From the NCBI GenBank assembly GCA_945870175.1, contig CAMBRJ010000011.1, forward strand, positions 1 to 19,729: a DNA stretch of 19,729 nt, written 5' to 3'. Positions 14,348-19,729 of the stretch are shown piece after piece (position 1 is the first letter of the stretch; each line of letters begins with the position of its first letter). The notes under the pieces were generated by a model. It was not told where the DNA came from. It saw only the letters and a program-made list of their open reading frames with translations, and made no database searches. Both the position numbers and the translations under genes were made by a program. Origin of the DNA: Gemmatimonas phototrophica (GTDB lineage Bacteria > Gemmatimonadota > Gemmatimonadetes > Gemmatimonadales > Gemmatimonadaceae).

Positions 14348-15538
14348 CTAGCGCCCGCCGCAAACGCCCAGCACCGCCAGCGCATTCCCGACCTGCCGCT
14401 CGCCGGTCGGATCAGACGGCTTGTTGCGCACGCGAAGCGCGCCGGTGGCGTTATCACGCACGATCATGGCCGACGAGCCGCCACCATCGAGATTGATGGC
14501 GCGCTGCGCGCCGAGCGACTGCAGCAGCTCCGCCGTTTGCCGCAGCGTCATGCCCACGCTGTAGCCAGGCTGACGTCCGTCGATGACGGCCAGCAGCAGC
14601 CGCTGCGACGTGCCCACGCGCGCAATGCCGGCCGCGGTGCGGGGATTGAGTCCTTGGAAGCCTGCATTGCCCTCCTTGTCGACGTCGGCGCCGACCACGC
14701 TGTCAATGAGCAGCACACCACGCCCGCCCACGGTTTCGCGGGGCCAGTAGGGCGTGAGGCGGCGCTGCACCGTGACGGTATCACCGGCCACTACGCGCGC
14801 GCGCTGAGCCGGCGGCACGATCAGCAGCAACGTGTCGCCGAACACCAGCGTGTCCCCCCGCCGCGCGGCCCGGACGACATATCGGCCGACGCTCGAGTCC
14901 TGGCGCACCGGCACGATGGGATCGAGACGCATGGCGCGGGTGCGCACGAGCGTGTCGAGTGGCACGCCCCACCGCGCGTCGACCAATCCGGCGCGATTGG
15001 CCGCCGGGCGATTCCAGTTCTGCACGTTGACCGTGCCGTGGGCCGAGGTGACGGCACCGGACACCCGGACCGAGTCGATGAACAGGCCGCGCTGCGCGTC
15101 ATACCCCAGCAGCACGTTCGGGCCCGGGCCGGCGATGACGGTGCCACGCTCAATGTGCGCGTTGGTGGGCACGCCGGCTGGAGCGAACAGGAAGAAATCG
15201 GCGTTCACCGCCGCGATGGCGTGCGAGGCGGCCGGGAGTCGCGACAGCAGCACGCTGGTGGTGTTCCGCCCCACGGCGGTGGGCTCGCCCTTCACAGCCT
15301 GCACAGTCGCGCAGGCCGACATGTTGACGTCGAGCACCCAGGCCCGCCACGGTGCTTTCACGTTCACCAAGCGATGCAGTCGGACGGCGTTGGAGAGCAC
15401 TTCGGTGTCGATGGTGTCAGCGACCACGGGTGACACCACAAACGGAAAGCGCGGCGCGCGGCCCGGCACGAGGGTGCGACAGGCCGCCAGCAACGGCAGG
15501 ACAGCAAACATCGGCCACACGAGGGATCGAATGCGCAT
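14348..15538 (-). CDS. phosphodiester glycosidase (NAGPA domain) lipoprotein
   Basis: A 396-residue predicted lipoprotein. The signal sequence ends in LLAAC with lipidation at C20. The C-terminal half holds an NAGPA/DUF2233 domain, named after the mammalian enzyme that uncovers mannose-6-phosphate. Visible motifs are NADFF (equivalent to the family NGxFF), TAAGIARVG, LLLAVIDGRQPGYSVGMTL, and INLDGGGSSAMIV with D351. The closing NKPSDPTGERQVGNALAV is also typical. Bacterial members are thought to cut glycosyl phosphodiester links in envelope polymers; the substrate here is unknown. It is divergent from the VTT protein, with 51 bases between the starts. Confidence 0.85.
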   Translation of the reverse strand: MRIRSLVWPMFAVLPLLAACRTLVPGRAPRFPFVVSPVVADTIDTEVLSNAVRLHRLVNVKAPWRAWVLDVNMSACATVQAVKGEPTAVGRNTTSVLLSRLPAASHAIAAVNADFFLFAPAGVPTNAHIERGTVIAGPGPNVLLGYDAQRGLFIDSVRVSGAVTSAHGTVNVQNWNRPAANRAGLVDARWGVPLDTLVRTRAMRLDPIVPVRQDSSVGRYVVRAARRGDTLVFGDTLLLIVPPAQRARVVAGDTVTVQRRLTPYWPRETVGGRGVLLIDSVVGADVDKEGNAGFQGLNPRTAAGIARVGTSQRLLLAVIDGRQPGYSVGMTLRQTAELLQSLGAQRAINLDGGGSSAMIVRDNATGALRVRNKPSDPTGERQVGNALAVLGVCGGR

Positions 15539-15589
15539 CGGCGGAATATGCGTCCCGATCGACTCGTCTGCGCTGTTATCTTTGGGGCT

Positions 15590-16180
15590 ATGTCACGCGA
15601 GTCGACTTGGCTGGCGCGCACGCACGCGCGCCTCGAGCAGTGGGCTGATGCGGGGTGGTCGAACAGCGTGGTGTTCGGATGGGGCCTGCTTCAGGGTTGC
15701 GTCTTTCCGGGCTTCGCCGACGTGTTCTTCCTTCCGCTGGCACTCGCGCGTCCGGCACGCGCGTACCGCTACGCGCTGGTTGCCACGGCCGGCACGCTGA
15801 TCGGCAGCGTCATGCTGTATGTCGCCGGGGCCCAGGCCCTGAGCTGGCTGGAGGGGCCGGTGTCACGGTACTTCGCCATCACGCCGGCCACGATCAACGA
15901 CTATCGCGGTACGCTGGCGCAGTATGGCGGCTGGGCCATCTTTGCCAGCACGATGTCGCCCTTGTCGACCAAGCTGACCAGCATTGCCTCCGGTGCAGCG
16001 GGCGTGCCGTTTCTCCAGTTCTTCCTGGCACTGGCCGCCGGGCGCCTCACACGCGCCCTGGGGCTGGCGTGGCTGGTGCGTCACGGTGGCGCCCGCGCCG
16101 TGGCCCGCTTCACCAAGCACACGCCGGTTGCGCCCTCCCATCCGTCTTCTTCCACGCCGCCACCACGTGCTCATGAGTGA
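15590..16180 (+). CDS. DedA/VTT-type membrane protein (YqaA-like)
   Basis: A 196-residue membrane protein resembling the VTT/SNARE-associated family that includes DedA and YqaA. These proteins contribute to membrane integrity and, in some cases, flip undecaprenyl phosphate or phospholipids. The re-entrant region reads GLLQGCVFPGFADVFFLPLAL (about 35-55), with the family's small-residue, Pro and acidic pattern. It is followed by TLIGSVMLYVAGA and a second re-entrant-like stretch, STMSPLSTKLTSIASGAAG. The C-terminal tail is Pro/Ser-rich. The ATG at 15590 has GGGG just upstream; a frame from 15548 has no support. The end overlaps the tgt start by eight bases, so the two are coupled. Confidence 0.65.
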   Translation: MSRESTWLARTHARLEQWADAGWSNSVVFGWGLLQGCVFPGFADVFFLPLALARPARAYRYALVATAGTLIGSVMLYVAGAQALSWLEGPVSRYFAITPATINDYRGTLAQYGGWAIFASTMSPLSTKLTSIASGAAGVPFLQFFLALAAGRLTRALGLAWLVRHGGARAVARFTKHTPVAPSHPSSSTPPPRAHE

Positions 16181-17444
16181 GTTTTCCGCGCCGCCACGTG
16201 AGGCCGATGTGACGAGTCCGCGCGCCCTATCAGCGGGCTTCGCGTTTCGTGCGTCGCACGACCGCGAAGGGGCACGACTGGGCTGGTTCACGACGCCGCA
16301 CGGTGTGGTGCAAACGCCGGAGTTCATGCCCGTGGGCACGCGTGCCGCCGTGCGTGGTATCGACATGCGCGAGATGCGCGCGATGGGAACACAGATGCTG
16401 CTCGCGAACGCGTATCACCTCTATCTCAATCCCGGCGATCAGATGGTGCGGGCGTTGGGCGGACTGCATGCGTTCTCGCGCTTCAGCGGACCGATGCTCA
16501 CCGACTCCGGTGGGTATCAGGTATTCTCGCTGGCCAAGTTCCGGCAGGTGCGCGAAGAGGGCGTGACGTTCAAGAGCATCGTGGATGGGTCGCGTCACAA
16601 CTACACGCCAGAACGCGTGATGCAGATCGAGCGCAATCTCGGCGCCGATGTCATCATGCAGCTCGACGAACTGATCGAAGGCGGTGCCGAACATGCGGCG
16701 TCGCGTGCGGCGATGGAGCGCAGCTTGCGGTGGCTCGAACGGTGTCGCGTCGAGTTCGACCGGCTCGAGCGCGATGGGCGCGAGCCGGCCACGCCGTTCG
16801 CGGTGCCTGATGGGGCGCCCCCGATGTACGGCGGAGACGCCGAGCAGGAACGCGTGGCGCCACCGCAGGCGCTGTTCCCGATCATTCAAGGGGGAACCAG
16901 CGACGACCTGCGCACGGCGTCGATCAACGGCATTCTGCAGTCAGGCGACTGGGCGGGCATCGCCATGGGCGGGTTGTCGGTGGGCGAGGCCAAGCCGCTC
17001 ATGTACGCCACCTTCGATACCTGCGCGCCGCTGCTGCCCCGCGACAAACCGCGCTACCTCATGGGCGTCGGCTTCCCCGACGACCTCATCGAAGCCGTGC
17101 GGCGCGGCATGGACCTGTTCGACTGCGTGGCGCCCACCAAGATGGGGCGCCACGGCACCGTGTTCACCGAAGACGGCAAAGTGTCGATCCGCAAGAGCAG
17201 TCACCGCACCGACCGCCGGCCACTCACCGACAGCTGCGCCTGCCCGGCCTGCACCGACTACGATCGCGCGTACCTGCGGCATTTGCACGCCAACGAGGAA
17301 CCGTTGGGGCAGCGCCTGCTCGCGCTGCACAACCTGACCTTCTTGTTGCAACTCATGGATCAGATCCGGAGCGCGATCCGGGAGGAGCGGTTCGAGAGCT
17401 GGTCGACGGCGTGGCTGGAGCGGTACCGAGCCAAGGGCGCGTAG
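16173..17444 (+). CDS. tgt: queuine/tRNA-guanine transglycosylase
   Basis: A 423-residue enzyme that swaps guanine-34 of GUN anticodon tRNAs for preQ1 during queuosine synthesis. The general base is D111 in LTDSGGYQVFSLA and the nucleophile D317 in DLFDCVAPTKMGRHG. Zinc is held by C355, C357, C360 (CACPAC) and H386, the exact C-x-C-x2-C-x25-H pattern. GVTFKSIVDGS and IIQGG are typical. It is longer than the usual 370-380 residues, because of an N-terminal tail of about 22 residues and an insertion at about 197-229 rich in Pro, Gly and acidic residues. The start is the ATG inside the end of the VTT gene. No other queuosine gene is in the window. Confidence 0.95.
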   Translation: MSEFSAPPREADVTSPRALSAGFAFRASHDREGARLGWFTTPHGVVQTPEFMPVGTRAAVRGIDMREMRAMGTQMLLANAYHLYLNPGDQMVRALGGLHAFSRFSGPMLTDSGGYQVFSLAKFRQVREEGVTFKSIVDGSRHNYTPERVMQIERNLGADVIMQLDELIEGGAEHAASRAAMERSLRWLERCRVEFDRLERDGREPATPFAVPDGAPPMYGGDAEQERVAPPQALFPIIQGGTSDDLRTASINGILQSGDWAGIAMGGLSVGEAKPLMYATFDTCAPLLPRDKPRYLMGVGFPDDLIEAVRRGMDLFDCVAPTKMGRHGTVFTEDGKVSIRKSSHRTDRRPLTDSCACPACTDYDRAYLRHLHANEEPLGQRLLALHNLTFLLQLMDQIRSAIREERFESWSTAWLERYRAKGA

Positions 17445-17464
17445 CGGGGGGATTCTTGACTGCG

Positions 17465-17545
17465 AACGGCGCTAAGAGTGAACGGCGCGAAGAGTGAGGA
17501 GCGCTAAGGGAAAGGGCGCGAAGAATGAGGGGCGCGGAGGGGCGC
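17465..17545 (+). repeat. left array of ~16-base tandem repeats
   Basis: Degenerate units with GCGC cores at 17469, 17485, 17501, 17516, 17532 and 17542 (spacing 16, 16, 15, 16, 10). The approximate consensus is GCGC(T/G)AAGAGTGAA(C/G)G. The first two units differ at one base over 16. Together with the right array this occupies the 261-base gap between tgt and the MBL gene. Confidence 0.85.
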
Positions 17546-17552
17546 ATCAACC

Positions 17553-17579
17553 GCGCGGGGCGGCGAGATGCCCCCGCGC
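17553..17579. repeat. central GC hairpin between the two repeat arrays
   Basis: GCGCGGGG (17553-17560) pairs with CCCCGCGC (17572-17579) around an 11-base loop. It lies near the middle of the inverted arrays, so the whole region could fold as one long cruciform or stem. It may also end the tgt transcript, though no U tract follows. Confidence 0.6.
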
Positions 17580-17604
17580 TGCTGGCGGTTCCGCTGGTCC
17601 CGCT

Positions 17605-17669
17605 GCTCATTCTTAGCGCTTCTTACCTTAGCGCCGTTAACTCTTAGCGCGGTTGATTCTTCGCGCCTT
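17605..17669 (-). repeat. right array of ~16-base repeats, inverted relative to the left array
   Basis: Read on the minus strand, units of the same type occur with GCGC cores at 17616, 17631, 17647 and 17663 (spacing 15, 16, 16). A 12-base perfect inverted match links the arms: AACGGCGCTAAG at 17465-17476 and CTTAGCGCCGTT at 17627-17638. Confidence 0.85.
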
Positions 17670-17705
17670 CCGCCGTCCCCCCACCACCCAGCACCCAGCA
17701 CTCAC

Positions 17706-18638
17706 ATGCGCCTCGCCGCCTTTCTTCTGTTCGCCGCCGCCGCGACCTCGCTGCAGGCCCAGTCTCCTGTTCGCACCGCCGACCCTGCGGTGCGCGGCGT
17801 TCCGCTCACGGCCTTCCCGCGCTTCGTGAAGCTGAGCGACAAGGTCTATGGCTACGAAGAGATCCGACAGCCCGGTTTCACGACCGTCAGTCTGATCGTG
17901 ATCGGACGCAACGGGGTGTTGGTGGCCGATGGGCAAGGCAGTGTGCAGGCCACGCAGACCATGCTCGACAAGATCAAGACGCTCTCGTCGCTGCCGGTGA
18001 AGTGGTACGTGGTGGGCTCCGATCACGGCGACCACACGGCTGGCAACAGCGCGTTGCCCAAGGACATCCAGTTCATCGTGCACGCCAACTCGCTGGCGCA
18101 GCTCAAGAAGGACTCGGCGGCGGCCGCGGCGGCCAATCGCCCGGCGGTGGTGATGCCGACAGCCGCCATGACGAGCGACAACGAGACCATCGATCTTGGC
18201 GGTATCAACGTGCGGGTGCGCTTCCTCGGACGCGCGCATACCGGCGGTGACCTCATGGTCGAAGTGCCGTCGGAGAAGCTGGTGTTCATGAGCGAGGCGT
18301 ATCTCAACCGTGTGTTCCCGGCCATGCGTTCGGCCTACGGCGCCGAATGGGTGCGCACGATCGACAGCGCGCTCGCCCTCAAAAACGTGGACCGGTTCAT
18401 TCCGGGACACGGCTTCATCGAAGACGCGAAGGTGTCGCGCGAAGAACTCGTGACCTTTCGCGAATCACTGGTGGCGGTGATCGCCGAAGTGAAACGGCTG
18501 AAGGCCGCTGGACTCACCGTCGATCAGGCGATCGCGCAGGTCAACTGGGGCCCGTACGCGAAGTGGTTCCTGGCCGAACAGCAAAGCCCCATCGCCATCC
18601 GTCGCCTGTGGACGGAGCTCGATGGGGCCTCGAAGTAA
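17706..18638 (+). CDS. secreted metallo-beta-lactamase-fold hydrolase with altered metal ligands
   Basis: A 310-residue MBL-fold protein with a clear signal peptide (hydrophobic to about residue 16, likely cut after LQA). The metal motif reads S105-D-H107-G-D109-H110, followed by TAGN. It therefore matches H-x-H-x-D-H except that the first His is Ser. The later ligands are H178 (GRAHTGGD) and H235 (IPGHG). The bridging Asp, usually in GD, appears as E197 in MSEAYLN. A C-terminal helical tail (about 240-310) follows. The altered ligands suggest a changed or single-metal site. It is not safe to call it a beta-lactamase. The ATG at 17706 was chosen because the signal peptide begins there; the repeat arrays lie upstream. 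Confidence 0.85.
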   Translation: MRLAAFLLFAAAATSLQAQSPVRTADPAVRGVPLTAFPRFVKLSDKVYGYEEIRQPGFTTVSLIVIGRNGVLVADGQGSVQATQTMLDKIKTLSSLPVKWYVVGSDHGDHTAGNSALPKDIQFIVHANSLAQLKKDSAAAAAANRPAVVMPTAAMTSDNETIDLGGINVRVRFLGRAHTGGDLMVEVPSEKLVFMSEAYLNRVFPAMRSAYGAEWVRTIDSALALKNVDRFIPGHGFIEDAKVSREELVTFRESLVAVIAEVKRLKAAGLTVDQAIAQVNWGPYAKWFLAEQQSPIAIRRLWTELDGASK

Positions 18639-18649
18639 CCTCGCGTCAC

Positions 18650-18997
18650 TCAGGTGATCGCGACGCGTTCCTTCCGCAGCACACGACTCACCAGGCCGGC
18701 AAAGCTGCCGGCCTGCACCGCTGGCAGCGCCAGCGTGACCACCAACACCGCCCAACCCGGCAGCGAGAAGTTGTGGCCGATCGTGGCCGCGAACTCCGTG
18801 AGCGCGACGCCGCGCTCGGCGGCCGCGATCAACAACACCGCGGCGGCCAGCGCGGCGGAGAACGCGCCGGCGCGAATCGCGCCCCCTTGCCGGAACATCA
18901 CACCGGTGAGGAGACCGGCCACCGCCGCGCCCCACACGCCCAGAAAGCGCTGCGCCACGAATTGCAGCAGGATCGCGCTGATCAGATTCATCCACAT
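18650..18997 (-). CDS. small integral membrane protein, unknown function
   Basis: A 115-residue protein I cannot assign to a family. It has about four hydrophobic segments (roughly 5-20, 22-36, 43-60, 78-98), few charges, and a basic C-terminal end (SRVLRKER) that probably faces the cytosol. The ATG at 18997 starts 14 bases after the stop of the penicillin acylase-like gene, so the two are probably one transcript. It converges on the MBL gene with an 11-base gap. Coding is supported by fit with the neighbours and the coherent membrane pattern only. Confidence 0.6.
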   Translation of the reverse strand: MWMNLISAILLQFVAQRFLGVWGAAVAGLLTGVMFRQGGAIRAGAFSAALAAAVLLIAAAERGVALTEFAATIGHNFSLPGWAVLVVTLALPAVQAGSFAGLVSRVLRKERVAIT

Positions 18998-19011
18998 GGT
19001 CGGCGGCCCGT

Positions 19012-19729
19012 TCAGCGCGTGAGAGTGAGCACGGCGCGTGTATCCGACGCCGCGAGGTCTTGTGCGCGGCGCGGCGTACGCACGCTATCGAGCTGTCCGT
19101 TGGCCCACATCGCATAGCGATCGAGATAGCGCGTGCTCGCGGGATTGCCGCTCTGTCCGCCCGGGTACACCGCACGAATGCGCGGCTCCTTGTCCATCTC
19201 GACCACCATGCGCCAGCTCGCCCCGAAATTCGCGCGCCTCGAACTGACCGACGGGTTGAGCGTGCCACGCCCGCCGTCGATCGGCATTTCCGGCGCCGCG
19301 AAACCCGCCAGGCGCAGCAGGTGATTCGGTTTCGCTGGCGCCACGCGTCCCCACGTCCATGGCGTCTTCGCCGGATCACCGTACTCCGTGACCAGCGTGT
19401 CGTACGCCGCGCGCAGGGCCTGTGCGAGAATCACGTTGCGATCTTCGCGCACGTCACTCGTGCGCCGGTCATCCCACCATACGTTGGCCGAGTCGGCCAG
19501 CAGCTGCAGCAGCCGCGACTCGCTCGGCGTCACCACGCGCGTCTTGGATTTCGCGGGAATGAATTCGTCGTACAACCGTGCGGTGGTCTGGCCCACGGCG
19601 GTTTCGAACAGTCGCGCGCCGGTATTCACGCGCGTGTACTGTCGGTCCCACGACGACAACAGGGCTTCGGCCGCCTTGAGCGATCGCGAGGTATCCCCGG
19701 CCGCGATGCGCGCGCGCGCTGCTGCCACC
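19012..19729 (-). CDS. penicillin acylase family protein, C-terminal part
   Basis: The last 239 residues or so of a large N-terminal nucleophile hydrolase; the start lies beyond the right edge. The C-terminal signature of the beta chain is clear: ANFGASWRMVVEMD, then YPGGQSGNPASTRYLDRYAMW and ANGQ. This matches the family's GxSxRxVxD, PGGQSGxPxSxxYxDxxxxWxxG pattern. Such proteins are usually exported and self-cleaved, and act on amide bonds of acylated amines such as acyl-homoserine lactones or beta-lactams. The catalytic Ser and signal peptide are outside the window, so activity and substrate cannot be judged. Confidence 0.85.
   Translation of the reverse strand, partial: VAAARARIAAGDTSRSLKAAEALLSSWDRQYTRVNTGARLFETAVGQTTARLYDEFIPAKSKTRVVTPSESRLLQLLADSANVWWDDRRTSDVREDRNVILAQALRAAYDTLVTEYGDPAKTPWTWGRVAPAKPNHLLRLAGFAAPEMPIDGGRGTLNPSVSSRRANFGASWRMVVEMDKEPRIRAVYPGGQSGNPASTRYLDRYAMWANGQLDSVRTPRRAQDLAASDTRAVLTLTR

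Noticed and set aside
14321..15433. 370-codon plus-strand frame
   Set aside because: It is fully antisense to the NAGPA gene, which has a lipoprotein signal and clear motifs. The product is His/Arg-rich with no domain.
17465..17669. Possible CRISPR array
   Set aside because: Units repeat every 15-16 bases with no unique spacers, are degenerate, and change strand halfway. No cas gene is nearby.
17706..18638. Calling the MBL protein a beta-lactamase resistance gene
   Set aside because: The fold is shared by many hydrolases, and the ligands differ from class B enzymes at two positions. There is no resistance context.

Overview
The window is a GC-rich, densely packed bacterial chromosome segment of about 19.7 kb. 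The organism is most likely a member of the Gemmatimonadota or a similar high-GC lineage. That is inferred from overall gene content and style, including the SUF order sufR-sufB-sufC-sufD-sufU-Rieske-sufS-sufU2. No marker gene fixes the taxonomy. I see no tRNA, rRNA, CRISPR array, transposase, integrase or phage gene.

Left part (1-4975): the tail of a MIP18/DUF59-type protein and a convergent signal peptidase II (lspA). Ribonuclease D (minus) follows, divergent from an AI-2E-family transporter, an alpha/beta hydrolase joined to it by a 4-base overlap, and an ICMT/PEMT-type membrane methyltransferase.

Second part (4999-6837, minus strand): a terminator and a 7Fe ferredoxin, then an operon read right to left. 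The operon is a membrane-anchored protein with an acyl-carrier-like domain but no phosphopantetheine serine, an M23 lipoprotein peptidase, and a YhbY RNA-binding protein.

Centre (7041-13864, plus strand): the iron-sulfur cluster assembly operon. SufR is the cluster-sensing repressor. SufB, SufC and SufD form the scaffold and ATPase. SufU relays sulfur from SufS and is accompanied by a small Rieske protein. A second, divergent SufU follows SufS. Most junctions are 4-base start/stop overlaps, so the genes are probably translated as one unit. Upstream of sufR lies a CAAC-N6-GTTG palindrome, the core reported for cyanobacterial SufR. It overlaps the -35 box of a strong promoter whose predicted start falls on the ATG, suggesting a self-repressed, leaderless transcript.

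Right part (13905-19729): a YciI protein, a convergent phosphodiester glycosidase lipoprotein (NAGPA), and a DedA/VTT-type membrane protein overlapping tRNA-guanine transglycosylase (tgt). Between tgt and a secreted metallo-beta-lactamase-fold protein with altered metal ligands lie two inverted arrays of about 16-base repeats around a GC hairpin. The window ends with a small unknown membrane protein downstream of a truncated penicillin acylase family gene.

The most unusual items are the dual-SufU/Rieske SUF operon with its operator, the serine-less carrier-like protein, the 16-base inverted repeat arrays, and the MBL protein with the S-x-H-x-D-H motif.
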